DNA of 64,000 nt, from positions 5,905,001-5,969,000 of the forward strand of contig NC_065897.1 in NCBI RefSeq assembly GCF_905147045.1, written 5' to 3'. Below the pieces are notes generated by a model. That model saw only the letters and a list, made by a program, of their open reading frames with translations. It was not told where the DNA came from and ran no database searches. Each line of letters starts with the position of its first letter. Positions within the stretch are counted from its first letter, which is position 1. Below are positions 12,871-24,610 of this stretch, in pieces. The translations under genes were made by a program, and so were the position numbers. This DNA comes from Nymphalis io. Lineage: Eukaryota; Arthropoda; Insecta; Lepidoptera; Nymphalidae.

Positions 12871-13265
12871 ATTAAATTCAAGTATCAGTATAAATTGGTT
12901 AAACTTATATAAAAAATTGCAGCACCCCACGATGTCATCCATATTAATATATAATACAGTTGTAAAAGCCTGTTTCGTATACGAGTATATGATGAGTAAG
13001 TAATCAAAAGCATTTAATTAACTAAATAAAGTTTACCGAGTTATTTGAAGTTTAAAGTTACCGCTACGCTCCTTAGGGTAGTAGCATAAATTTACTTATT
13101 AATAAGTTTTATGGTACCCTAAGTTTTAGGCAATAAAAAATCAATTATTTAATTCAAACCAAAATATTTTTTTACAATTACACTTTTACAAGTAATTATG
13201 TCAAGCATTGCCACCGATTCCAATCAGATTACGATTACCTTATACGATTAATATACCTTTGACGA

Positions 13266-13534
13266 ACCGGTTGGCGTGGTTGGTAGATACTTGCCTTTTC
13301 ACGCCGAAGGTTGTGGGTTCGATTCCCACCCAGGACAGACATTTGTGTGCATGAACATGTCTGTTTATCCTGAGTCTGGGTGTAGTTTTCTATATAATTA
13401 TGTATTTACAAAAGAAAGGTAGTATATGTAGTATATCAGTTGTCTGGTTCCCATAGCACAAGCTTTGTACAAGCTTAATTTGGGATCAGATGGCCGTGTG
13501 TGAAAAATGTCCCAGGATATTATTATTATTATAA
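13266..13534 (+). repeat. tRNA-headed SINE (family S), near full length
   Basis: tRNA-like head GGTTGGCGTGGTTGGTAGAT (A-box region) and GGGTTCGATTCCC (B box), then GAACATGTCTGTTTATCCTG, ending in an ATT-repeat tail. The 50080 copy is collinear. It is not a functional tRNA, as no acceptor stem closes. Confidence 0.8.
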
Positions 13535-13620
13535 ATAAGCATAGTCTCCAGCTTTATAAAATTTACCCTTGGGATAAGTCTTTGCATAATTTGTGCGACC
13601 AGAATTAATATATATATATA

Positions 13621-13998
13621 TGACTGCCTCGTTGGTCTAGTGGCTGGATGTAAGGCCGCTGACCCGGAGTTCCTGAGTTCAAATCCGAAGTCGGGCCAAT
13701 AAAAAGTTATTGGATTTTTCTGTTGAAAATTCTCAATAGCAGCCCGGAGTCTGGAAAGTCTGAAAGTCTTGGTAGTATGTATACGAGACACTCCCGTGTC
13801 TCGAAAATCACGTAAAGCTGTTGGTTTTGCGCCTGAACTCTTTCCGGCGTGTCAGATTGCCGTCCTATCGGATTATGAGAGGGAATAGAGAGTGCACCTG
13901 TGTTTGTGCACACACTTGTGCACTATTATGTTCTACGCAGTTAGCTGATCTGTCTTGAGATTGGCCGCCGTGGCCGGAATCGGTCTGGCGAAGTATAC
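13621..13998 (+). repeat. tRNA-headed SINE (family A), near full length
   Basis: Head GACTGCCTCGTTGGTCTAGT with B-box-like GAGTTCAAATCC, body with AAGTTATTGGATTTTTCTGT and AATCACGTAAAGCTGTTGG, ending GATTGGCCGCCGTGGCCG and CGGTCTGG. It starts about 85 bases after the family S copy. Confidence 0.85.
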
Positions 13999-14452
13999 CA
14001 TTATTTTATTAATAGAATATAACTTATTTTTCTTTCTGTCATTTGCGCCAAAACATATTAATTAAAGTCTAAAGTTAATAAATAATACGTCCTAGTGTAG
14101 AATTATAGTTTAATCATTTCATATTTAATTCAACAAGAACAGCACACTGTTTAAATTAGTCAAACTCAAATTCTGAAACTGGGAATGAACTCAAATAGTG
14201 GAACGGATACACAAATAGCAACTCTATAGCCGATACAAGCTTGCAGCGGAATTAGAAGTTTGTAAACACAATGTTGCTGTCAGTGCGATCGCACGTAACT
14301 GAAAGATAAGGCCAATATCAACCTGGAGCTAACCATTGAAATATAAGTATGGATAGCTATTTTAGGTTTTTCAACACACCAATAAGCGCCTTATTGCGCA
14401 AACTTATTAAAAACACACACACACATACAATTCGATCGAACTCATATGTAGT
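13999..14452. other. intergenic, no gene seen
   Basis: AT-rich. A short CA microsatellite lies at about 14413-14426. Confidence 0.5.
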
Positions 14453-14733
14453 ATTTTTTTTATATAATAGGTAGGCGGACGAGCAAATAGGCCACCTGAT
14501 AGTTAGTGGTCACCAACGCCCATAGACATTGGCATTGTAAAAAATGTTAATCATCGCTTACATTGCCAATGCAACATTGGAAAGAGGTTATGTCCCTTGT
14601 GCCTGTAATTACAGTGACTCACTCACCCTCCAAACCGGAACACAATAATACTAAGTAGGTACTGCTATTTTGCGGCAGAATATCTGATGAGTGGGTGGTA
14701 CCTACCCAGACGAGCTTGCACAAAGCCCTACTA
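14453..14733 (-). repeat. family C repeat, near full length
   Basis: Starts with a T-run and GTAGGCGGACGAGCAAATAG and ends CTTGCACAAAGCCCTACTA. A small deletion removes the CCACCAAC segment. Confidence 0.85.
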
Positions 14734-15230
14734 TTTTGTTTTTTATTGAATCGTTCATTGTATCCAGCGGAGCTATATTTTTTTTTAGCGTACTAACAGA
14801 GGCGGGACAATTTATTTCCTTCGCCACTCGTTTTGACGTTGCCGGAAGAGCAATAGATTCCCCTCTAAACTAACTCGCTGCAACATATTGTGCAAAGCAG
14901 TTCTGCATACATTTGAAACGATCACGTTATTTATTGCGACAAGATATAAAGTTTTTTTTAATTAACTTTTATTTTCTATTATTAAATTAATGATATATTG
15001 TATGCGGAAGACTATGTTACTATTACATAACCTATCATTATTTTATGTGTAACGGTAACATCAAAGCTTGTCTTGACTCTGTTTATTTGAAGAGCTCTGT
15101 TAAAAATACACTCAAAACTAAGCATAAATATGAAGCAATAAAAACTCAAAATGCGACTATTTATAGGAATGAAACTTTCATAAAAAAATTCAGATTCGTA
15201 CTCGTAATTTGCCATAAAATATATATGACA
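14734..15230. other. intergenic, no gene seen
   Basis: AT-rich; frames here lack any recognisable domain. Confidence 0.45.
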
Positions 15231-15538
15231 CAGTAACAGCAACAGCCTGTGAATGTCCCACTGCTGGGCTAAGACCTCCTCTCCCTTTTTGAGGAAAAGG
15301 TTTGGAGCTTATTCCACCACACTGCTCCAGTTGCGGGTTGGTGGAATAAACACGTGGCAGAATTTCAGTGAAATTAGACACATGCAGATTTCCTCACGAT
15401 TTTTTCCTTCACCGTCAAGCACGAGATAAATTATAATCACAAATTAAGCACATGAAAATTCAGTGGTGCTCGCCCGGGCTTGAACCCACGATCATCTGTT
15501 AAGATTCACATGTTTTTACCACTGGGCCATCTCGGCTT
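15231..15538 (-). repeat. tRNA-headed SINE (family B), near full length
   Basis: Head AGCCGAGATGGCCCAGTGGT on the - strand, body intact, tail GGCTGTTGCTGTTACTGTGT. The 63-codon - strand frame here is only the SINE. Confidence 0.85.
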
Positions 15539-15904
15539 ATACATCATATGTCATGTATCGTACTGATACATGACACAGCAATAGCTAATTTCTTTCGTAC
15601 TTTATATTCAATTCATTAATATTCAATATGAATATTACAGACATAATTATATTACCGCTTGGTTATATTAGGTATGTTTGTGGTAAACTGTCTTCCGACT
15701 TGAAGCGACCAATAAGATGGTGTTAATAAATCATCTTGGCAGGTATTACTCCGCACCTTCGCGTCAGCGTAATTACGTCACTTACCAACAGTTATTCAAT
15801 GTAAACTCAAAATGTAAGACTCAAATGGTTGCCATCTATCATTGCATAAATTCACTTGTCAAAAATCTAAAGTCATATAATATGTGATATTCGAGTAATA
15901 TCCT

Positions 15905-16080
15905 AACTAATATTATAAATTCAAAAACGAGTTTGTTTTGTTTATTTTTGTTCTATCATTATACAGATAATCATACAGTTTTGCATATGTACGTTGTCAC
16001 GGGTATAGAAAAGGATATAAGGTAACTAACGCCTGCGCCCACCTCACGCGCGGTAGAGAACTCGGGTGGAAACTAGTAGA
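15905..16080 (+). repeat. decayed mobile element (family D)
   Basis: Begins CTAACTAATATTATAAATTC, contains GCCTGCGCCCACCTCACGCG and ends CGGGTGGAAACTAGTA. Non-coding. Confidence 0.4.
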
Positions 16081-16339
16081 AAATAAATAACCTTGTAAGC
16101 CTTCACTGGTGACAGGTGGACTATTTCGTTTTACAATCTACTAAAATGTATATTTTAATATTGTGAGATCGTACCATACATTTCACAAAGAGGAATTCTA
16201 TTTCAAGCCTGTCAAACTGCCTGACAACATCCAAACAAGTAAAAAGTTTGTAAATAGTCGAAAAATCTATTAGAGCTCGCTACAAACTGGCATTTTCAAA
16301 GAGAGATAAGTGTAAGAGTAAAGTTCAAAATTAAATAAT

Positions 16340-16520
16340 ATAATTTAAAATATGACATTAGAGTTTCATCGATACTAATATTTAAAATGCGAAACTCTGT
16401 CTGACTTTGTTCTGCGTTCAAGGCTTAACCACTGAACTAATTTTGATAAAATTTGTTTTGCTTTAACCCAAAGGACGGACACAGGGTACTTTTTTACCTA
16501 ATACCCGTCTCTCATATAAG
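16340..16520 (+). repeat. decayed mobile element (family D)
   Basis: Contains GATACTAATATTTAAAATGC, CTGTCTGACTTTG and AACCACTGAACTAATTTTG, in the order expected for the family. Non-coding. Confidence 0.4.
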
Positions 16521-18179
16521 AATATTAATTAGTAATACTAGTTTAGATATGTATATATGTAAGTTAACATAAATGTAGTTTAAGAATTATTGAACCAATT
16601 ATTATTATTATTAATAGAAATAAGTAATTTATTCCATATCCATACACTAAGGACTGAAAGTTGCATAGAGAATGTTTAAGCCAGACTAGGTCTTACAATT
16701 TGGGTAGTCATGAAAGCTACACGTATAATCCGCACGCTATCAGTATGAATTGGAACTATTTCAAAGTGAATCGAATATAATGAAATTATATGACTCTGAA
16801 GAAACCAAAAGTCCAAGCAGATTATGTCTATGATTCTATATGTATGACGTATGTATGTATAACGTATGCGTGTTTGGTATGGACTTTTCAAAATTTTACC
16901 TTACCTTTCAACTCGGTATTCGTTATATATGAATAAAGTAACCATTTACGTAATAAGCATAACAAATTCGAGCAAAAAACCAAACAAGTGACATTCGTCC
17001 TATCGCATCACGGATTTGATGACGCTGTCGAATGAGATCGCGCACCAAGAGGGACGTGTAAGGAAATCGCTGATGAAATCTAAAATATTGCGCATTTAGC
17101 GCGCATTTAAAATAAAATTGTCAGATCAATGACAAAGATATCAGGAATGTCTTCCACTCCACTTATCCACTACCTTTAAAAGATCTTTAATTATAATCCG
17201 TACCATTATTTTATTCATATATGCTATTTTTATTTTACTAAAACATTTGAGTACCCAATTTGATATTCATATATTTTTAATTCATCGTTCTCGTTCCTGA
17301 CAATTCTCATATTCTAAGATTTATTTGTTTTATTTTTTGGAACAGTATATATTGTTACACATGTTTTATACAAACATTTTTTTAATTTTTTACAAATTCT
17401 GTTCAAAACTGGACAAATATTTATTGTTAATAAGTAATTATAATTTATTTGTTTTGGTACAAAGATTATACAAAAAAAAATTATATTACACACATTCTAA
17501 ATTTTTAAATAATAATAGCGATTTAAGCATTAAATACGGTTCCGTCCAATCGACTCGGTAAAAAGGCATGTTAATTCGAATTTTTGTCAAGCTGCGTCTT
17601 TTTGATGTCATTGTTATTTATTAATAAAATAGGGTTGTAATTTATTAGTAGTAATTTATTGTAATTTATTAGTAAAATTATTAGTAAATTAGTAAAATTC
17701 ACATCCATTTAAGCTTAGAAACTGTACGTTTATTCAAATTGAATACATTTTCATTTTCTCTTTACAATTAGCTAGAAAATTTGAGTGGAATTTTAATTTA
17801 CATTCTTATATATACCACAGGGGTGTCCGTGTGTACAAAATAAAAGGAATATTCCCAATTTCGTGCGTTGAGAACCAACCACAGTCATTTGTTCGTGTTA
17901 CTCAAACGAGTAAAACGAATTTTGGCTCACGTCCGCCATGTTTAACATTCTTCATGTAATCAATTTGACGCAGTAAATACAAATATACTAAATGTATAAC
18001 ACGAAGCGAGCGAGAGCGGCAAAGTGAGCAATGCTTAAATATTCTTATAGTCAAAATGTACATACATAAATTATTTACTTATTTACTGTTTTGACTCCAT
18101 TGTTGCTTTAGTAGATAGCTTGTACGTCATGCTGATTATGAAATCTCGGTTTTAACTACAGAGCTAGGTATTACAAAAT
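16521..18179. other. intergenic, no gene seen
   Basis: AT-rich, with a low-complexity TTATTAGTAAA stretch at about 17640-17700 and a scrap with CGAAGCGAGCGAGAGCGG near 18003 that looks like mobile-element debris. Confidence 0.45.
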
Positions 18180-18345
18180 GTATAAGGAAATTCTAAGCAA
18201 CATCCCGGTGTGGGAAAGTTAGCTATGTTACACGCTCATATCGCGAAAAGCATCAGAGCCGTCCGGCCGTATCGGATTATCCTCCCGTCAGACAATAAGA
18301 GAATGCATCTGTGCTTGCGCACACTTGTCTCCACTGAAAAAGGCC
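18180..18345 (+). repeat. SINE family A, strongly degenerate
   Basis: Recognised by CGTATCGGATTATCC, AGAGAATGCATCTGTGCTTG and CGCACACTTGT. Low similarity elsewhere. Confidence 0.4.
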
Positions 18346-20483
18346 GTTTTGTCTAAAATAGGTCAAATATTCACTGTTCTGTTCATGAAACGAATACGTC
18401 TACATTTATTTAAAAAACAACAATTACTAGATTTATCGATTTTATTAATAGACACCCAATTTTTATTTCCAAAACCGTATTTTTTATGAACACAATACTA
18501 TGATATATTCTGTCCTATTATATTAAATACTCGAAGAATATACAAACATCAAATTTCAATATTTGCATATTTTATTTAGGCTCTAAGTTTTTAATTTACT
18601 TATGTTTTGTGTTCAATAAAACAATACCACAGAATATTCGCGTGTGAATTGCATAGTCTATTAAAGACAAAATACCTTATTAGAAATTGTCGACGAAATA
18701 ATGCTAATAATATTTCATAATTAACTGCCTTTGTTGTCGATATATGCTACCATGATCGCTTCGAGGTTAAATGTATCGGTAATTTATAAAGCTAAAATAC
18801 ATACTAGATTACTGATAAAGGCCTTTGAAATCTGAAAATTCTCCACGGGTTAGCAAACCGCATGTGCACTTGCATACTTTTACGTTGGCATTTCTTTGAG
18901 AGTTTGGTTAAAATAAAATTGAGCTTAGATTAATATAATTTTGCTTTTATCTTATGCAGAATAAGGACTATAATCCAATATAAATGGCTATTTTGTATGG
19001 CTAACGATAAACCTCTGCAGAAGTCTAATGGTCGTCTTTGCAATAAAGTTTCTAGACGCTTTATTTTTGCGAAATATCTTCTATTATGTAACTTAAACTA
19101 TGCAAAATAAACATTTGCAATTTTATAGATAAATTTATTCTATTTTTAACTCAGAAATCTGATGTATTTACAGTAACACGTAAATTTTGTATTCATTATA
19201 AATATTGTTTATACCTACAAAGATAAATCAAACAGGACACATAAGTTACATAAGTGTATATAATTAGTATAAGTATATATAATGAGTGAGTAGTTTATCT
19301 TATATATCTTAGTTAAAATAAATAAACACTAAAAATATTCGAACGAATAGAACAAAAATAATGACGGAGAGTAAAGTATATTTTGTCAGTAACAATGCGG
19401 AAATATAAACAAATTTATAACAAATAGATATATATGAACGCATCATATTATAATATGAAAGCAGGATAAATGCCTAAAACATTTACCGATCGTGCGGCAA
19501 AACGACGGCGCTTCTGCGAACAGCGGGTTTGGTCAAATTATAGTTTATATTAGAAATTTTATTTTTATATCTTCAAGACGTGAGGCGATAAGATTTAGGC
19601 GATTTGGATAAAATTATGGATTATTGCTTTGACATTTTTATACTTTATTTTATAAGGAAAATTAATACACAAGAAAACTTAACATTTACTTAATATGACG
19701 ATATTATACATATATTATTGGTAATATTGGTACTTGGAAAAACATGCTTTTAATAATTAAAAAAAGTTAATAATTATCTTTAAATAAAAATAAAATAATC
19801 TAATTAGTTTACGTATGTTATAATCTATTATAATTATTGATTGCTAGCAATATTCATTTAGTAACGGCAATGTAAAAAGAAAACACCTTACACTTTGCTT
19901 ATATTATTATTATTTAAGTAAATTTATCACTAAGTGTCTTTATTTTTATAACATTCTATATTTTTAAAATCCAAACTAGAAAAATTTACTAGGAGTTGTT
20001 GAAAAGTAACACTAGAGATAGATAGTCGAATATGAATTAAATCGAAGAGAAAAATATTTGGGGCTCAATTTTATAGTAATATATTTAAAGTTTGTGGTAG
20101 TATATATAAGAAAATATCTGATGCACACATGGTAGACCCGAATTTTTTGTTTAAAGATATTGTGAGAAACCAGAATAGGATAATATGTTTAATTTCAGTA
20201 TAAACAAATACCTATTTATCCTTAAATAGACAAATACACGAAAGTGCTTATTTATATTAAAAATATGTTATTTTATATACCCATTACTTTCGTCAAAAAG
20301 GATCAGAACTTATAACAGAACGATTTATTAAAAAAAAGTGGCGGGTAGGAAATTATGTCATAATAACATAAAAATTAAAATATATTTTAATAAACCAGAG
20401 AGCAAAACGCTGACCCCGTCAATTAGTAATAATTCTAAGACAACAAAAATACGAAAGTGGGCTTCGTGTCACCGATATGCTAA
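18346..20483. other. intergenic, no gene seen
   Basis: Very AT-rich. A CpG-richer patch (ACGACGGCGCTTCTGCGAAC) at about 19490-19530 has no assignable role. Confidence 0.45.
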
Positions 20484-21480
20484 TTTTTTTTTTTTTTTTT
20501 ATATATTCGCCGGGAGGGCAAATGACTCTACTCCACCTGATGGTAAGTGGTAGTAGAGTCCAAACGCGACGACGGCCAGTACAGACGGGAAAAACGTTCT
20601 GCACTAGCCGCCTTCGCCTTGCCGGCCCGCAAGATGCCTCTTCACGCCTCGTTTGAAGGAACCCGGGTTGTAAGAGGAGGGGAACACGTGAGCTGGTAAG
20701 GAATTCCATTTTTTGGAAGTGCGACAAAGAAAGGAGTTGCCAAATTTCTTTGTTCGCGATGGAATTGATGTCACAGTTAGGCGGTGACATCGAGAACCAG
20801 CTCGCGTGGACTTAAGAAGGAAGGGGGAAGCAGGAATTAGAGAGAATAATTCCTCAGAGCACTCGCCGTGATACAGTCGATAGAAAGCGCTCAGTGCTGC
20901 TATCTCACGACGCAATTGTAAAGGTTCAAGGGTGTTTGTGACCTTTACGTCGCCAATAATGCGTACGGCACGTCGCTGCAACCGGTCCAAGGCCTCAAGT
21001 AGGTACTTAGCGGAGCCATCCCAAAGGTGCGAGCAATATTCCACGCAAGACCGTACCTGTGTTTTGTATAACAGGCACAGTTGTTGTGGCGTGAAAAAGC
21101 GCCGCACCTTGTTCAGAACTCCGAGTTTCCGTAAAGCTGTTTTTATAACAGCCTCGATGTAATCCCTTGGACTAAGGTCGCAGCGAACGTCAATCCCCAG
21201 CATGGCGATTTTGCTTTGCATCACCAGCGGAGTACCACAGAGGGAGGGAAGAGGGGAAAATGTTGACTTTTTCGCCGTGAGAGCGCATACCTGTGTTTTC
21301 TTGGCATTAAACTCAACAAGATTATCAGAGCCCCATTTGGCGATGAGCTCTAACGTCCTATCGAGTTCAATGACAAGATTCTTCCGCCTCTCCTCAATTT
21401 CCGCTCGCCCAGCCACTGCGCGTCCGTGGTATCCACCATGCACTGTACTATCGTCTGCAATTTTAATATAATGAAATCTT
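20484..21480 (-). mobile_element. 5'-truncated non-LTR retrotransposon (CR1/jockey-like), partial reverse transcriptase
   Basis: On the - strand the frame covers the end of the reverse transcriptase from HYIKIADD (the A-D-D catalytic motif, with Ile before it) through SRDYIEAVIKTALRKLGVLN, QLCLLYKTQVRSCVEYCSHL and LDRLQRRAVRIIGD, closing at 20604. A 3' untranslated part and a poly-A tail (T-run at about 20484-20502 on the + strand) follow. Everything upstream of the catalytic motif is gone, as in usual 5' truncation. The frame is open for at least 280 codons, so the insertion is fairly recent. Clade is judged by eye only. Confidence 0.85.
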
Positions 21481-22128
21481 TAAAAGTACAGGATGGAGGA
21501 TAATAAAAAAAAATTATTAACTGTTTTTAAAACAATATTATTAACTGTTTTTAAAACTTATATTTTCTGAATTTTCGATTTTCTTTATTGTTGTTGTTAT
21601 TATGGCTATTTTTCTCACCGATGACTTTTGTATTTTTTTTAAATTACTTATGAGATAAATATAATTTTATTTATATTTTAACTATAATTATTATATTAAG
21701 CAAATCTTAAAATTTGTAAAATAAGTTTAAACAAATGTTTTTTAATATTATAAGAAATTTAATTTTTTGCATTGTCTAAACTTATGTTCAATTTAAACCT
21801 AAGTGTTGCCGTTGCAAACGGTAACTAAGCTTCCTACTTAATCTCCAATACAAATCTTAACTTGCTAATGGACGCCACTCAACAGTAAGATGAAGTTTTG
21901 TACTTTGTGACCGTCGCGTCCAAGTTCTCTTCAGCACTTCACGTAGTCCTAATGTTTTTATACAAACATTTAGCAAGTTTTCGTGACAACGACACTTAGT
22001 TATCTTCTTATGTTAGTATTTAAATGTCTTATATCATTTTTGAGGATGCTTCGTTGCTTTAATTGTTGACTAATGTTTTTCATACTTAAACCAAATCGAA
22101 TATATGCGAAATACAAAAGTAAAGTTTA
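21481..22128. other. intergenic, no gene seen
   Basis: AT-rich; a short tandem repeat of ATTATTAACTGTTTTTAAAA lies at about 21513-21558. Confidence 0.5.
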
Positions 22129-22431
22129 CTGGTGGTAGGGTTTTGTGCAAGCTCGTCTTGGTAGGTACCAATTTCCTACAAATTACTGTATTATCCTACT
22201 ACTACTGGATATTCTACCGCAAAACAGCAATACTTGGTATTGTTGTATTCCGGTTTGAAGGGTGAGTGAGCCAGTGTAACTATAGGCACAAGGGACATAA
22301 CATCTTCGTTCCCAAAGTTGGTGGCGTATTGGCGATGTAAGCGATGGTTACAATGTCAATATCTATGGGCATTGGTGACCAATTACCACCAGGTGGCCCA
22401 TATGCTCGTCCGCCTACCTATAGTATAAAAA
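22129..22431 (+). repeat. family C repeat, near full length
   Basis: From GGTGGTAGGGTTTTGTGCAA to CGTCCGCCTACCTATAGTAT and an A-run. It has a small insertion after GTAGGTACC and a loss near the ACATTTCTTAC region. Confidence 0.82.
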
Positions 22432-23709
22432 GCTATTGATTTTCACAATTACCTTCAAAATATAAAAGATTCATAAATTCTATTAAAACGATTCTTTATC
22501 AATTCTATATTAGACTCTGTATATTAAATGTATTTTCTTTGACTAAACTATACGCAATTTGAAAGTAAGAGAGGAAATTAAAGTGTTTATTTATGGTCGC
22601 TATGACAAGGTTGGTAAAAGCGATATTCGCAAGCAGGTCATGTTTAATATGCATTCTCAACACTATATATCTTTGGTTGTACAGCGTATTTGTACTTTAA
22701 AACTTTTGTAAAAATTTACGTAGTCAGAAATAATTTAATATTATTAGGAATTTCATTTTATAAAAACAATCTCGCCTAGCAGCTCCCACTAGAATGGTGC
22801 AATACAAATGCTTACAAAAAATTAAATAACTATACTATTTTTTAACAATCAGTACTGGGAAAATTCACTTATTAGAATGATTTATTTTAGCCTGGTTTAA
22901 CAAAGCCTTATATATATTTATTTATTTACTTTATTTTGCTTAAGGAATTAGGGAAGTAGGGTTGAAAACTAGCACGTCACTTGTTTTGTTAAATCGCCGA
23001 TTGTAAACCGTTTCAAAATTATTATTTTTTAATATAATACAAACTTTGCAAGTAAACTGACTTTTTTTACTTTAAAATATGTCTAAATATTATGTAATAA
23101 TCTTTGGCTGTACTGTTCGAGCTGTGGTGCTAATAAAAGCGTATAACAATTAAAACATAGTTTATGCCCATACGTTAAAACGTATTTTTATGCGAGACCA
23201 CTACACCTATTATTTTAATGGCCCATAAATATCCATAAAAATATCAGAAAAATATTATACTTGAACTAGGTATGTCGTTCGTTGTTGTTGTTATTCGCTT
23301 GGAGCATCTGTTATAATCAAAAATAAAATTTACTTTTTTTGCGTATACGGTCATTTATTACGAAACCCTCAATATAAATGTATGTATTAATATGTACAAA
23401 ACAAAATATAATTGTTTTTTTTTTTAATGTATGTCTTGAAAATACATTAAGATTGTAACAAGCTTTTATATATAGAATTTCGTAAGTATACTAAAGGCTA
23501 TTGATATTTTCCTTCGTCATTCTGGCTTACCTAAAAATGAATTGCCAATGGAACTGAACCAACATGCATAATATCAACTCCGTAAATAAGAGGAAGTGGT
23601 TCTAATTCAGCTTGCAAGGTTTGCAGTAAACAAACTAACAAACATTGCAAGTTAAATAAAAGCTTGTTATGAACGATAACATCGATGAACGGATACAGTG
23701 AACACTTGC
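22432..23709. other. no gene seen; may include first intron of the + Ig gene
   Basis: AT-rich. I searched this stretch for a signal-peptide exon ending in phase 1 for the gene at 24495 and found no convincing one. Confidence 0.45.
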
Positions 23710-23906
23710 CCCTTAATGCTCCACAACTGGCATAGGCATCGTCACGTCTTTGAAAGTTTTAAACCTCATTCCACTACACAGTAGTCGTTTCATCACTCAC
23801 CTACATTATCCTAACGATGTTTTACCCTTACCACCAAGCGAGATGAAATATAAATGCATATTAAACACCCGAAAACTTCAACCCGGTTGCCCGGATTTCA
23901 ACCTGG
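23710..23906 (-). repeat. SINE family B, old copy interrupted by a younger one
   Basis: Keeps CTAACGATGTTTTACCCTTA, AAGCGAGATGAAATATAA and GGTTGCCCGGATTTCAACC. Its tRNA head is broken off by the insertion at 23921. Confidence 0.6.
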
Positions 23907-23920
23907 TAACTTTAGTTAAG

Positions 23921-24233
23921 TTAAGTCGAGATGGCCCAGTGGTAAGAACGCGTGAATCTTAACCGATGAACGTGGGTTCAAACCCGGGCAAGCACCTCTG
24001 AATTTACATGTGCTTAATTTCTGTTTATAATTCATCTCGTGCTTTTCGGTGAAGGAAAACATCGTGAGGAAACCTGCATGTGTCTAATTTCATCGAAATT
24101 CTGCCACATGTGTATTCTACCAACCCGCACTGGAGCAGCGTGGTGGAATAAGCTCCCAACCTTCTCCTCAAAAAAAAAGGGAGAGGAGGCCTTAGCCCAG
24201 CAGTGGGACATTTACAGGCTGTTATTGTTACTG
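23921..24233 (+). repeat. tRNA-headed SINE (family B), young, with 14-bp target duplication
   Basis: Complete copy from the TTAAGTCGAGATGGCCCAGT head through CCCAGCAGTGGGACATTTAC and GTTATTGTTACTG. Flanked by identical TAACTTTAGTTAAG at 23907-23920 and 24234-24247. It sits about 260 bases before the first found exon of the + Ig gene. Confidence 0.92.
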
Positions 24234-24494
24234 TAACTTTAGTTAAGATTCACATGATATAATCAACGAGCTATTTCAGAAAAAATATGTTTTTAATAAT
24301 ATGACGTTCAGTTTAACTGATATTTTATGATACAAAAAATATCATAAAGAATAGATATTAACTGTATAGGTTAAATGGATAGGTAATATATGTTCAGATC
24401 AAATGAATAAACAATTTTCTTCAATTCAGCTTTAGTTGTATAACGTTATTGTTGTTTTGTCGAACAACCATTGAAACCTATACGTTTGTTCCAG

Positions 24495-24610
24495 TGTTGA
24501 CAGCGGAAATAGACGATGGTGAGCCTTTCCTGCAGGTCATGGCAAGATCATCAGTTTACAATGTCGGCGAGAAGAAAGCAATTTACTGCAAAGGACTGAA
24601 TTTGCCTGAG
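24495..24610 (+). CDS. exon, first half of Ig1 (+ gene)
   Basis: Acceptor TTGTTCCAG, donor GTATGT. The exon enters in phase 1 and leaves in phase 0. It encodes LTAEIDDGEPFLQ and then YNVGEKKAIYCKG with the first Ig1 cysteine. It aligns with the 45920-46056 exon of the paralogue (YNAGIRKSIVCKG). Confidence 0.88.

Noticed and set aside
13266..13340. tRNA gene
   Set aside because: A and B box-like words are present, but the cloverleaf does not close and the sequence continues into a SINE body repeated at 50080.
13621..13695. tRNA gene (second candidate)
   Set aside because: Same reason: the tRNA-like head belongs to a SINE that is repeated at 35905 with target duplications.
17325..17561. 78-codon hydrophobic + strand ORF as a signal-peptide or membrane exon
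   Set aside because: Phe/Leu/Tyr richness is what AT-rich DNA gives by chance; no suitable donor.
22591..22700. Candidate leader exon for the + Ig gene (MVAMTRLVKAIF and on)
   Set aside because: No consensus donor in the required phase 1, and the apolar run is too far from the Met.
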